DNA of 64,000 nucleotides from NCBI GenBank assembly GCA_036768485.1, contig JAVLUZ010000165.1:1426001-1490000 (forward strand), read 5' to 3'. Within the stretch, counting starts at the first letter, position 1. Each line of letters opens with the position of its first letter. The position numbers and the translations under genes were made by a program. The notes under the pieces were generated by a model, which worked only from the letters and a program-made list of their open reading frames with translations, had not been told where the DNA came from and made no database searches. This DNA comes from Mermis nigrescens. Lineage: Eukaryota > Nematoda > Enoplea > Mermithida > Mermithidae. This document shows positions 49,832-61,251 of the stretch, one piece after another.

Positions 49832-50664
49832 GTTATAACTAGAGCAATCGGAATCTGGTGCTGCACTAAATTTTTTTTACCCTTCTATAAATATTCGGTA
49901 TGGCGAGAAACGTCGAAAATCACATTTTCAACATTCAACTAGCATTTTTCATGCACCAAATTGCACCAAATTCGACTCTTTTGCACCTAATGCGCCAGAT
50001 TCGCACATTTGTCAAATTTTGAACCAAATTGAAGGAAAATCTGACTCAAAGTCTCGCGAATAAAACGAGTCATTATTGCCAGATGGGAAAGACGGAACAA
50101 GTGTCTCTGTACTACTGTGAAAATTGTACGAAGTAGCAAATGACGGCACAGCTGGCAGTCTGGAAAGCGGTATTTTTGATAAAAACGAATGTTCCAAGCA
50201 ATAAGGTCTTTTTTTACCAGCGACAATAGAAGAGCTTGAAACAAAAAAAACTTGACCGAGGAAAACCAGTGAAGAAGATTTAGCAGTGTATCGAAGAGCT
50301 TGGATGGATTCACTGCGTGAAAGTTGACCCCGAGAGGCCGAAATTCCCATGTTGAAATTTTTGTCGCAGAAATATATCCGGAAATTCGAATTATGACTTT
50401 ATATGCTCGCTCCTTTAATTTCAGTCAAGGTGGAACATTCGTTTCCGTTGTACGAATTGCTCTTAACTGATTGTTTGCCCAAAAATATCGGCATGCACAT
50501 TGTAATCACGTTTAAGAGATCTTTGAGTAAAACTCACGAATTATGTACCGAATCACAAAATTTTTCGCACGAAATTATGCAACATATCGTGTGAACTTTC
50601 ACACCAAGTTTTGCGCCAAATCAGTCATGTATTTGCACCAAATTTTGACCGCTCTAGTAATAAC
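49832..50664. mobile_element. Small hAT-like element inside R2, with 8-bp duplication
   Basis: An 817-bp insert (49840-50656). Its ends are TAGAGCAATCGGAATCTGGT and the inverse of TAGAGCGGTCAAAATTTGGT, matching at 16 of 20. The flanking duplications are gttataac (49832-49839) and gtaataac (50657-50664), 7 of 8 identical. Eight-bp duplications and TAGAG termini fit hAT. No transposase domain is seen. The minus frames at 49987-50350 have no recognisable features, and an exon-like block lies at 50425-50594. Confidence 0.85.
50425..50594 (+). pseudogene. Exon-like block inside the hAT-like element
   Basis: Follows an acceptor (tttaatttcag) in the same phase as the last exon of the 53-55 kb three-finger gene, and ends in TGA at 50592-50594. 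It reads EHSFPLYELLLTDCLPKNIG, then HIVITFKRSLSKTHELCT. This is loosely alignable with LPYDIEIGKVYENIPFSIFV and SSQQFCTGDECN of that gene. Similarity is weak and there is no hydrophobic tail, so capture of a three-finger exon by the transposon is only a possibility. Confidence 0.25.
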
Positions 50665-50761
50665 GTATTTTTAACGCTGTTCAAGCGCTTCTACCAGTTT
50701 TTGAGGTCGTTTTGGCCCAAAAAAGCTCAATTTTTAAGCCCAACCCCAGATCGGCTGATCC

Positions 50762-51042
50762 CCCACCATACCTGGGCGTGAGGGGTTTTGGGGGTGTGCA
50801 CCCCCAAAAACCAAAATACCCCTTCTTCCAGAAACCAAACTAGCCCCCCAGAATTCAATTTTTAAAATTTTTTTTATTTCCTCCAATTGTTTGATGCCAA
50901 TGGATAGTGCCCGATGAAAAACGTTTAAAAATGGTGTTTTTTCTAAACCACCATTTTTAAGGCCATTTTCTGACCCCTGAAAAAATCGTGCAGCCTCCTC
51001 CCGCCGCCCCAGAACTTTGGAGCCGCTCACCTGCACCCCAAC
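50762..51042 (-). repeat. R1 copy, reverse orientation
   Basis: Full length, from ccaccatacctgggcgtgag to the 'ggagccgctcacctg' end, directly abutting the split R2. Confidence 0.82.
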
Positions 51043-51114
51043 CCCCCCTCAAATTAGCCGTGCTGCGCACCTGTGGTCATGACTCTCCACGCCCATATAT
51101 GGTCTGGAAGCTAT

Positions 51115-51372
51115 CGGGACCGAAATCAATCAGCCGCCAGAGAGTTTATTTGGACTAAGATGACTTTAAAAAATAGATTTAAACGGTAATAAAATATAAA
51201 AGCTATATTAATTAATGGTTATAGGTAAATTTTAAGCATTGTTACTGAAAAATTTTGATTTTCGTGCAGATTTGACCCCCATTTGCTATAATTTTCAAAA
51301 ACATTTTACTTTTCTTCCCTTTTCAGAGGTTTTAACTCTCAAACTCCTTGCTACAGCATGTCTGGTTGCGCT
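51115..51372 (+). repeat. R2 copy
   Basis: Diverged plus-strand R2 ending 'gctacagcatgtctggttg'. It contains a signal-peptide-like frame that is a repeat translation (see rejected items). 51373-51759 holds nothing. Confidence 0.65.
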
Positions 51373-51759
51373 CAGTGATGATTCACAGGTTTCCGGATTT
51401 CCGTACAAGAACGGTAATTCGTGTCTAACTGTAAGAAAAAACTGCAAATATTGTCGAAATATCATTAAATATATTATCAGGTAAAATCCAAGCACGGATC
51501 ATTTGAAAAGAAGAAAATGTAGCTGAAGGATGTTCAAAGATCGCTACAATGAATGGTTTCACACTCTCAGTAAAATCAGTGATGCCACTAAATAGATTCA
51601 CGAAAAAATGTCTTCATTAATGGTTAAAAATCATTGAAAAAATGTACATTTGTCTTGTCAGCAAATATGGATATTTGGCCTACGACGGGCACACTGCTTA
51701 AAATTCACCTATCCTTATTGATGGAGTAGAATAGAAAAATTATGATCGACGACGGCAAT

Positions 51760-52818
51760 CATAGGTAGCGCGTGAGCGCGTACCTATAATATACTTGGGT
51801 ACCCTCAAATTAAGTCTACCCCCTACCGCCATAACGAGACACTTCTGTAATGTGCGGTTTTTAACACATGGATCATAAATAAATTCGTGGCCGGTGTTTT
51901 CTTTGTTTTTTTAATCAGTACCCGGTGTGTAAAGAGCGTGTAAAATTTTCCTGTAAGGTTTATGAGATAATTGTTTTGAATTCTGGTCGATCATACGATT
52001 TTTCTAACTCAGTTTTGCATTCTGTTTACTCTGGCTTTTTTATTTGTAGTAAGCCCGATACGATATTTTTTAATTTTTTTGAAAAAGTGCTTATTTTTAG
52101 AGTGGCATGGTAAAGAGAGTAAATAATCTGAGGGTAAAAAGACACATTTCAGCCTGTATTCAGTCTGACACCAACTCCGATTATGAGTCCCGAAGAATTT
52201 ATACCAGCAGAAATGTACTACGACTCAAGGGCTACTTTTGGCTTACCAGCAAACTTTTGTACACTCAAGACGGAGTTGGATCTAGGGCTTTAAACTTTAC
52301 ACTCTCGTGGATGGTGTAAAAAACAGATTTTGTCTAAAATTTGTGTGCCTACTTTCGTGCTTATAAGTCGGAATAAATTTAATAAAGTAGAAAAAAGTAC
52401 CTTCTAAGGGCTACAAGTCGCAGCAAACCGCGTTTAAAAATGCAACATTGACTCATTTATGGGGGCGTAAAGTGCTAGATCAGGGGGAAGTAAAATGGGC
52501 AAAAAAAACGTTTTTTCCCTATTCTGATTGGTAAACATCTCAAATATTTTGCAGAACAGAATTTCTTTACACTCAATGGGTATTTAGGTTCAGAGTTTCA
52601 AAATTTACAATGTGATGGATGGTTAAAAATACGTTTCTGTCAGTGTTTTGTCCGCTATCTTTTTCTGTTTAGAAGTTGAGATAGGTCGATAAGAATAAAA
52701 ACGAAGTACTTTCTAAGGGGTACACGTCACAGCAAATTCCATATTTACTTTTTACTGGAGGTGTAAAGTAAAAAATTGGAGTTTTAAACGTGTTTTTGTC
52801 TTGTTTTTTCTGCCCTTC
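51760..52818 (+). mobile_element. R6 element, copy D (left end and outer arm)
   Basis: Begins ATCATAGGTAGCGCGTGAGC, the best-preserved left terminus, with an inverted gcgcgtacctat right behind it. It continues through 'gtgtgtaaagagcgtgtaaa' and stops abruptly at a partial R2 at 52819. Confidence 0.65.
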
Positions 52819-53175
52819 ACAGTTTCTGGTCAATTTGGAGCACTTTTGAAGAGAAATTTCAATTTTCATCCGTTGTTGTTCTGCATTTTGCCTCATTTTT
52901 CCCATACAACTTTTCCATTTCTATATTATCGGGAGGTGTGAAGGGTCAGCTAGTAATCCTTTCTGGCTAGAATGACCCCAAACTGACTTAAATGCTAGAA
53001 TAGCGTAAACCAATGTTAATGATTAGTTTCTGCCGGGTCAATTTCAAGTCTTTCCAAGAGAGGTTCTCGATTTTCAAGGAATGGTCGCCTTAAGATTGCC
53101 TCATTTTTTCTAGAAAATTCGTCATTCTTTATATTCTGGGGTCTATACCCTAGCCCCTATACGTATTTGGTTGGT
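52819..53175 (+). repeat. Two R2 copies in tandem, the first partial
   Basis: 52819-52940 begins in mid-element ('agtttctggtcaatttggag'). 52945-53175 is a fuller copy (gtcagc... tttggttggtc). They end about 50 bases before the first visible three-finger exon. Confidence 0.65.
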
Positions 53176-53223
53176 CACAAAACAAGTCAAACCAAATCCT
53201 TTGACGAGAACACTGCTATGTAG

Positions 53224-54968
53224 GGCACTGAAATCAGTGAAATGCCTCCTGACAACGTCACTGAAGACATTGAAGACGAATGGGGAAGCGAGCGAACGTC
53301 AAAAACCGATAAAAGTCGTCCTAATTACACCTGTGTGTGCAGTGAATCACCAAATTGTCAAAATGGCAAATGTCGTGACAATTTTTGTACACGAATCGAC
53401 ATCGACATGCAAGGTACCTATACTATTTTTTCAACTAAAATCTTCAAACGGAATACTTCGTGACTTCTGGTCATACGTGTTCTTCGCGGGGGTTTGCCTA
53501 CTCGCCTAGAATAGTTACTGACCTGTGCGAAAATGGCTGCGACTCCCCCAGAATTCCTGAGTTTTCGTCGAACCTGTTGGAAGTGTGTCTTTTTAGGCTT
53601 TCTAGCTCATTTTTGGCTCTGAAGTCTCAAATTTTCGGCGCTTTGCGCCATATGCACATTTTTTTGACTTTATTATATTCAATTTACTCGATTTTTTTAG
53701 ATTCTTTTAATTTTTTCAGTGTTTAATGTTCAAAAAAGCGAGCATTACCCGAAACGTCGGAAAATACTTTTTGAGGTGTACTCATCGTTTTTTAGCCCAA
53801 AAAGACATGTTTGGAAAAGGGTTTCTACCTGACTCCCCTTTCGTATCTCATTCTGTACATGTATTCTTCTGACAGTGAGTGTCAAGCATTCATGCACAAC
53901 CCGGGAATTCTGGGGGATTTTAAGGTGCCTTTTTGGGTTCAAAAATGGTAGGTACGCGTCAAAAACATCGTTTTTCAGCGATTCTGATGATGCCTTATCT
54001 TTTTAGAGCATAAGACAGGAAAACAATTTCAAAAAACAATTGAAAAGATATTGAATCAAATTGAAAAAAATATGGTCAAAACATGAGTATAATGGCGCGA
54101 AGCGCCCAAAATTTGGCATTTTTTGGCAAATAGATAGCTAAAAACGCTTAAAAGCATCTTTTCTACAAATTTGTAGAAACTTTTTGGGAACTTTCAAAAA
54201 ATCACCAATTCTGGGGAAAGGGAGATGAAAAAATTTTTGCGGGAGGGGGGATAATTTTTTTTGGGGTCGAAAACCCCCAAACGCCCTCCACCCAAGATCT
54301 TGTATGGCCTCAAGCTATAATTATAGTCCCTTGCACAGAAAAGAGCCTGGAGTTTTTAATAAATTTTAAACTATTTTTTCTGTTTGTTCGGTAATCAATC
54401 AATTGAACATTTCGCTTTCTCAATACAATTAATATCTACCCTGCTAAACACTTCGAGGTTTAAGCTCCAGATCGAGTTGCATTTACGCTTTCGATATTAC
54501 GTTAAACGAATAACGTCGTCGCGAAATGAATCATAAATTGCTTTTGAAAACATTATAAATCTTATAAATTCGATCTAAAAATAAATTGATTGAAAACCAA
54601 AAGTAAAAAATATGTATGTAATTTAAATAGTGTATCTGATTCAATTTGCATTTTTTTAATAAAAATTGGAACTCGTTTAAGATCTATGGCGTCAGTTTGC
54701 TTCAGCCAATATCGAATTATCGTCGGCGAATTATTCACAAATAGAAAATTACAAGGGTTGCTTGAGCGCAGAGTCTTTGCCCTACGATATCGAAATCGGA
54801 AAAGTCTACGAAAACATACCGTTCAGTATTTTTGTGAATGGCCGATCGATCAAAGTTGACTCTAGTCAACAATTTTGCACTGGCGACGAATGCAACGGGT
54901 CTTTTTTGGCTCAAAATTCGCTTTTTTTGCTGATCTTTTCATCCTTTCTTTCTGTGATTATTTTTTAG
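53224..54968 (+). CDS. Three-finger (Ly6/activin-receptor-like) GPI-anchored protein, partial model
   Basis: Two exons: 53224-53413 (acceptor tatgtag, donor CAAG|GTACCT) and 54706-54968 (acceptor tttgcttcag). They join in phase 1 into one frame ending TAG at 54966-54968. The first exon has the cysteine spacing CVCSESPNCQNGKCRDNFC, typical of activin-receptor/Ly6 ectodomains. The second has KGCLS, then FCTGDECNGS (the closing C....CN of the fold), then a hydrophobic tail SLFLLIFSSFLSVIIF fit for GPI attachment. It would sit on the outer cell surface, with no cytoplasmic or kinase part. No signal peptide is visible, so at least one upstream exon is missing; the ATG at 53242 is probably internal. 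AATAAA lies at 55033. The intron contains an inverted R5 pair. Confidence 0.7.
53560..54310. repeat. R5 pair in opposite orientations
   Basis: Reverse copy 53560-53830 ('ttcggcgctttgcgccatat', 'gaggtgtactcatcg') and forward copy 53930-54310 ('ggtacgcgtcaaaaacatcg', 'ggcgcgaagcgcccaaaatt'). They lie inside the intron of the three-finger gene. Confidence 0.7.
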
Positions 54969-55032
54969 TTTTTTTTGCACTTCGAGCGTATATCAAAATC
55001 GCTATTCGGTTTGATACTTTTAGAAATTTATG

Positions 55033-55038
55033 AATAAA
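55033..55038 (+). promoter_or_regulatory. Candidate polyadenylation signal AATAAA
   Basis: Canonical hexamer 64 bases past the stop codon of the three-finger gene. Other AATAAA words are frequent in this AT-rich DNA, so position is the only support. Confidence 0.45.
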
Positions 55039-55269
55039 TTTAGACTTTTCTTAGTAAAATTTGAAATCAGATTCAAATTTTCCCAATTTGCAGGCGGGTT
55101 AGGTGGCTGGACAAAGGAAATCAATTTTCTTATCGTTTAGATATTTCCGTTAAATTTGAGCGTTAAAAATACCTCTGCGATTTTGTTGTTTTTAGAAACA
55201 TATTTTACAACTTCATTGTTTATTTATTGTAAGTCTCATGTTGCAGTATTTCAAACTATTGTGCTATAG

Positions 55270-55740
55270 ATGCACATAGCCGGTTCTGGGAGGTCAGCCA
55301 GAAGAGAGCTAAATTCAGCCAAAATTGGCCAAAAAATTGATATGAATGCTAATCTATCGTAAAAATTATGTTAATCTATAGATTCTCGCCAATTTCCAGC
55401 AAATTTGCGGAAAACTTTTTCTTCAACTATTTTTAGCCTTTATTTGGCCATATTTTTCCTAAAAAAATTTTCAATTTTTTATTTTCGCGGATCTAGGACG
55501 TACATATATAGCATATATCGTCTGTGCGAGCTTTTATGAGCAGAAATGGTCATAAAAACTTATTAAAATACGAATATTCGTTGATCCACAATTTCCGATC
55601 ATTTCAAGCACTTTCGCAGAAAATTTTAGATTTTTAACCGTTTTAGGTCTTTAATTATCTTTTTTTGCCCCCGAAAGTTTTCCATCATAGGGATCGATGC
55701 CCCAACCCTTTCCTCACATTCACATAGCTGATTTTGAAGA
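55270..55740 (+). repeat. Two diverged R2 copies in tandem
   Basis: 55270-55500 ('ggtcagccagaagagagcta', ending near 'ttttcgcggatctaggacgt') and 55525-55740. 55741-56308 downstream shows no gene; the frame at 56059 has a hydrophobic run but no other support. Confidence 0.6.
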
Positions 55741-56308
55741 GTGTGCCGATTAGATGAACTTGCCTTTTAGCAGACATATGTATATATGTATGTACTTTGT
55801 AGCAGTGCAGAATAGTACAAAAAATGCGATAAATACGATTATTGTATTAGTATCCTTAGTATCGATGACGTGTAAAGGGCGAAATTTATTATGATCCTGT
55901 TTTGTGCCCTACGTTCTTATTGAAGATTTTTGTATTCGATGTAAGCTATGCAAAAAGTAGAGAGCATAAGAAAACTTAGAGACGGAAGTGGAATGGAAAA
56001 TGATTAAAGAGTCAAAATAAGGAAAGGAAAAATTGGAAAAAATGGGAAAATTTAGCGAATGAAATTTGGAAATGACAAAGAACGTGAAAGCCAGAAAATC
56101 GCGAATAGTAAATTTTTAATTCTTATTTTTTTGTTGTTGTCCTTCTTTAACGATTATCTCAGCTTCAAGCATCAGATTTTTGATGTCTCGTGTTTAATGT
56201 TGGTATTTGGGGCTGAAATAAAATGTCATAGAAAAATGGGAAATGAATAAAACTCTGAAAAGGGAAAATTAAAAATTTTTCCTTTAGTATAATAAATCGC
56301 ACATTCTA

Positions 56309-58152
56309 TCTACTATATATTTTTGAAAGTTTGTTTGTTTGTATGTATGTATGTTCGTATGTTCGTATGTTTGTGCCGGGTTGGCTCCGGCCCAATGAAA
56401 TTTGGTGGGCTGATATTTTGGGCCGAGGTCGGTCCAATTGGGGAAGGAGCCGTAGCGATCTTGAAATTTCGACAAACGCACCCATTGGCCCTGGGCAAGG
56501 AGGGAGCAGGGTTTGGCCCCTGTGCTATAAGCCTCCACGATTTCGGGAGATGGCCGATTTTTTGCTATTTTTTTCAAAAAATTAGTTTATACTGTTTGTA
56601 TAGGGATACCCCGGCCAAGAGGAGCATGCCTGGCGACACTATGTACATTGTTTATATGTTATAGCATTGGTCGGCACTGTGAAACATCAAAATACAGGTT
56701 TAACCAAATGATGCTATAACATAGGCAATTTTATAAGATAGGCATGGTATGAGATACTATGTGCAACAAGATAAGCAATGCTATAAGATAGGACGTGATA
56801 TAAGATACTCTGTGCTACAGGATAGGCAATACTATAAGATAGGACGTGATATAAGACACCCCGTGCTACAAGATAGGCAATGCTATAAGATAGAACGTTA
56901 TAAAAGATACCCCGTGCTACAAGATAGGCAATGCTATAAGATAGGAAGTGATATAAGATACCCCGAGCTGCAAGATAGGCAATGTTATAAGATAGTATGG
57001 GATATAAGATACCCTGTGCTACGAGATAGGCAATTCTATAAGATAGGTTTGGTATAGATACCCTGTCTGTGCCATAACATGCAGTGATATAAGATAGGAG
57101 ATACCATCAGCTATAACATATCACGTGATATATGACACCCTTTGCTACAACAAACAAAAAATTTTTAAAACATCAAAAATATGGTTTGACCGAAAAAATT
57201 TTTCAAAACATCCTAAAACATCAAAAATATTGTTTCACGAAAAAAATTTTCCAAAACATCCCAAAACATCAAAAATATGGGTTTGATTAAAAAAAATTTT
57301 CCAAAACATCCTAAAACATCAAAAATATGGTTTGACGAAAAAAATTTTCCAAAACATCACAAAACATCAACAATATGGGTTTTATTAAAAAAATTTCCAG
57401 AACACCCCAGAACATCAAAAATATGATTATGGCTAAACAATTTTCAAAACCATTCTGTAACGTCAAAAATATGGATTTGATCAAAAAAATGGTTGACAAA
57501 AGACATTTTAAAAAAATCCAAAAAAAATAAAATATGGTTTGTACCAACAATTTTTTTAGAAATATCCCAAAAACATCAAAAGTCTTGAAAAATAAAAAAT
57601 ACAAGGGACATATTAATTCCATATAGCTATCAGGCCTAAGTTCAGCCCGGGCAACGCCGGGCAGCTCAACTATGCTACAAGATAGGATACGGTATAGCAT
57701 ACCCAATGCTATAAGATACCTAATGCTATAACATACCCAATGCTATAAGATATGACACGGTATAAAGTACCCAATGCTATAGCATACTCAACGCTATAAG
57801 ATAGGGCACGATGAAACACCAACATTATGGAAATTTTTTTGAAACATCAAAATTATGGATTTTTTAAATAACATCAAAATTATGGATTCTTTTTAAAAAA
57901 CATGGATTTTTTTAAAAAATATCAAAATTATGGATTTTTTTTAAAAACATCAAAATTATGGATTTTTTAAAATCACATCGAAATTACGGATTTTTTAAAA
58001 TAACACCAAAATTACGGATTAATAAAAAAAACATCAAAATTATGGATTTTTCCAAGAAACATCAAAATTATGGATTTTTTTTACATATCAATTCCACCTA
58101 GCTATATATCAGGCCTAAGTTCAGCCCGGGCAACGCAGGGCAGCTCATCTAG
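56309..58152 (+). mobile_element. Non-autonomous Helitron-like element
   Basis: Starts TCTACTATATATTTTTGAAA followed by tgtttgtttgtatgtatg, and ends with a hairpin (CCCGG-gcaacg-CAGGG, imperfect) then cagctcatCTAG. It sits between A (56308) and T (58153). 5'-TC, a 3' hairpin just before CTRR, insertion between A and T and no target duplication are the Helitron criteria. A second 3'-end-like block with a perfect stem (CCCGGgcaacgCCGGG) lies at 57644-57672, so it may be two nested or tandem copies. Internally it carries tandem blocks but no Rep/helicase. Confidence 0.75.
56700..57140 (+). repeat. Tandem ~50-bp repeats inside the Helitron-like element
   Basis: Eight or so units of 'aatgctataagataggacgt' plus 'gatataagataccccgtgct'. 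More units follow at 57670-57810. Between and after them are arrays of 'aaaacatcaaaaatatggtt' (57140-57600) and 'acatcaaaattatggatttt' (57820-58080). Confidence 0.85.
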
Positions 58153-58342
58153 TGTAGTATAAATTCGATTTCAACGTATGGCGTCAAACTTCTCCTGTTT
58201 TAACTTAAGCTTATACAAAACAGAATTTTCGTTTAAAAATTCAAATGAAAATTTCTTCATTGTACACAGCAAGAATCATTCTAATTCACAACGTTTTGTT
58301 TGTTTTATTGCTTCTCGAAATTTTTTATTTTTTTAATTTTAG

Positions 58343-58609
58343 AATTTTTATTCTTCAATAGATAATTTGTTTTCATTGAGAGAAGAGTCATATGAGCAAA
58401 CCTCGAGTTTGATGATTCAGACTTTTTGTGCAAATGAAAGAATCGATCGACTCTGCGATGTAAACGTAAAGGATATAAAGGTTTTAAATTTTGCGTCTAC
58501 ACAAGCTGATCTCGGAATGACTTTATTGAAAAAATTTGAATTAAAGTGTGGAGCTTTAATTATTTTTTTGCTTTTGCATATAACAATTGGAAATAAAGGA
58601 ATTTTGTAG
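58343..58609 (+). CDS. Last exon of a possible second GPI-anchored cysteine-rich protein
   Basis: Open from an acceptor (ttttaattttag) to TAG at 58607-58609. It contains QTFCANERIDRLCDVN and ends in the hydrophobic tail CGALIIFLLLHITIGNKGIL, the same layout (late cysteines, then a GPI-type tail) as the three-finger gene 3.5 kb upstream. No direct sequence match to that exon is convincing. Upstream exons were not found; the Helitron-like element ends 190 bases before this exon and may have separated it from the rest. AATAAA at 58729. Confidence 0.4.
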   Translation, partial: NFYSSIDNLFSLREESYEQTSSLMIQTFCANERIDRLCDVNVKDIKVLNFASTQADLGMTLLKKFELKCGALIIFLLLHITIGNKGIL

Positions 58610-61251
58610 CTTAGAAATTTCAAAACTTTTTGCCGAAAAATCGGCAACTCTTATCAAAAATTTAATAGATACTAAGTCCCAATTTTTGCCGCTGTCTATA
58701 TGTACATAGTCAAGCAATGCAGTCAGAAAATAAAATAAAACGAGAAAATGCATTTTGACTGTAAATTTGATTTCCGTTTAGCCCAAGTTTTGCTCTGTTC
58801 CTCATAAAAATATTGTCTCTAACGTGGTCTATTCATTTCAGTCGAACCATTAGGGTCATATGCAGTTTCTTTTATATCAGGCGGAAGGGCCAGTCAGTGT
58901 TTTTTTTAATTAAGATGCTTAAAGTACATAGTACAAATGCTGAAATAGTGGAAAACTGTGCTAATCCACATTTTCTGGTAAATCAAACGTTTTTTGCAAA
59001 TAAGTCCTTATTTTTTCTTTCTTGTCCCTTCCAAACTTTGACGTTTACGTCTGACAACACCTTTCTCTTTTAGGAAAAACAATTTGCAGGTCATTATCAA
59101 ATCCTCAACACGCGACCAGAGTAGAAAAATAAATTTTTTATGTTGTGCATGTCAATTCAAACGCATTCTTTGGGCCTGTAAAAAATTGAAAAATGCATTT
59201 GGGCTGGGGTGTCAACTTTCTTAAGAATTATAAGAGCCAGGCTTACCAGCTTATCAAACGGAAAATGGGTACTCTTTCGTGGAAACATAATGTCAAAAAT
59301 TTTCCGTTGTCTCGAGAAGAAATATCTTGCATCTTGTATTATTAGAAGCGGCAACGAAGTGACAAAAAACAATAAATCCTCTGGGAAAAACTAAAATGGA
59401 TAAGCATATTAATCGCTTTCTTTCGGCTTAAGAAAAACAGAAACTAAATTCACGTTGAAGACTTTTGAAACAAAATATTTGAATTATTGCCTTATTTAAA
59501 AGTAAACGGAACGGATAAGGACAGAACGAAAGAACAAAGGGGAAAACAAAAAATAAGTAAACAAATAGAAAAGAAGTAATTGATCTAAACTGAAAAAACA
59601 AAAAGCGACTTTAATCTAAAATGAAACGTTTACCAATCGCAATTGACCTGTTACAGTGTCTTGCAAAAGACTTCAAATAAATGCTTGAAAATATGAAAAA
59701 ATTAGTACAGAAATCGGGAAACCGATGACGTAAAATGCGAGTATTGTTACAGGTGTACCTCGCCTTGTGAAATAATTTAAATAAGGAAAAATATAACGCA
59801 AAAATGATTAATAAATTCACCAAAATACGAGCACATGCACAAGCTGCAAACTAAGACGGATATTAAATTTTAGGACAGTAAGTTGAAGTATCAAAATTAA
59901 AGTAAAATTAATTACTTAAAAATTTAGCGATCACTTCACAGAAATATTACGAGCTTTTCACTAGCCAACGTTATTTGCAAATATTATCGCAACTAAATAG
60001 TATAATTCCCACGTTTTGTGTGACTTTGAGACTTTTCCCAGGAAGGAGCAGCATTTTCTTTGATTTTAATTATATGCATGGCTCGACTGACGGGATTTTC
60101 TGACATCAACCTCATTTGCAGATTTTTCAGACAGCGTGTGGCAGAAGTAAATATAGAAGCTGTTGCTTGAGTTAAGCACGAATTTAAGCATGTGCTTCGA
60201 AGATATAAGCACGATGCACTAAGAAGCATGTGCTTGGTTAAGCATGGAGTAAAAATTTTTATTGCAGCCCAATTAAGCAGATGCTTATCCCAGCACGTGC
60301 TTAAGCGCTTTAAGCATGAACTTAATCGAAGCTTGTGCTTACAATATTGCAACTGGGCCCATACACATAATTTTTTTAAGTTTCTGTCGTTTTTGAGGAA
60401 AATATTAAGAAAAACTAGAAATAGAATCTTGAACGCGTTCTTTAATAAAAGATTTATGGTAGCATCCACGCCATTTTCACCGTAAAAAATACAGTAATAC
60501 GAATTCTTTATGTTTCGCGCATGTTTAGCGAAATAAAGGAATAAAATCGGAAAAAATCTTTATATTTCTGCAGAGAAGATAATAAGCTCACTCGAAATAT
60601 AAAAATATAATAATGAAAATTGCGAGAAAAGACTTTGCATTCCATCTAATGATCTTGTGTGTACCTATAACTCCATATCCTCAAACTATTAAATCGGTTG
60701 TGTTATCCATTGATCGTATGTCCAATGTCTAAATCATACTTAAAATTTATAACGAAATAAAAACATAAATGACACGGGTACTATAGCCACCTGTATTCTG
60801 CAATTCTGAGTATCGGCTTAAATTGGTCATTAATTGTCTAAAACGTTATGAAATGTTTAAAAAAATTCTCTTTCTAATTTATCATTTTTCATCAAGCAAA
60901 ATTTTCAAGTCAAAAATCTGTATTCTGTTTTTTTTGATACGAAAGTGTGCTTAAGTAAGACGAGAAGAAGAATTGCCAAAACGAGTGATTACTGAGAAGA
61001 TCACGTACCCATATGTACTACCTACCGTTTTATAAACAAACAAACCAAAATTTCTACGCCCACAATAAAATACACTTTTTCCAAAATACACAACAAGGAA
61101 CCGGTAATTAAAAAATTCAAAAATCAGCGTCATTAAACGAGTTTTCTGTTTAGCCATAAAAAACAGGACAGTTTTGCACCAATTAAAACCTATACTAATT
61201 CGCACCGAATCTTTCGAAACAAAACATATTCAATCTACTGCACGACGAAAT
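58610..61251. other. Intergenic, with an AAGCA/TGCTT-rich cluster
   Basis: 60165-60345 is crowded with aagcatgtgctt-type palindromes on both strands (over ten AAGCA or TGCTT words), possibly the remains of a small DNA element. The 158-codon minus frame over it is repeat-driven. Elsewhere nothing is seen. Confidence 0.55.

Larger units (their letters stand above)
49690..50765 (-). repeat. R2 copy split by a later insertion
   Basis: The two halves, 49690-49839 and 50657-50765, join into a normal reverse R2. The left half ends 'gaaactgtgttataac' and the right half begins 'gtaataacgtattttt', whereas the uninterrupted copy at 23240 reads aactgtgtaataacgta. Confidence 0.85.

Noticed and set aside
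49987..50350. Two overlapping minus frames of 108 and 112 codons
   Set aside because: Both in the small hAT-like element, overlapping in different frames, with no transposase motifs.
51239..51448. Signal-peptide-like frame (LKLLATACLVALS) with a CAG|GTTTCC donor as first exon of the three-finger gene
   Set aside because: The sequence aligns with the R2 repeat over its whole length up to 51372, so the frame is a repeat translation despite fitting phase.
56059..56250. Frame with hydrophobic run as a signal-anchor exon
   Set aside because: No splice signals of quality, no homology, and charged residues before the run do not fit a signal peptide.
59993..60469. 158-codon minus-strand frame
   Set aside because: It covers the AAGCA/TGCTT cluster; leucine/serine/cysteine-rich composition comes from the repeat and no domain is seen.
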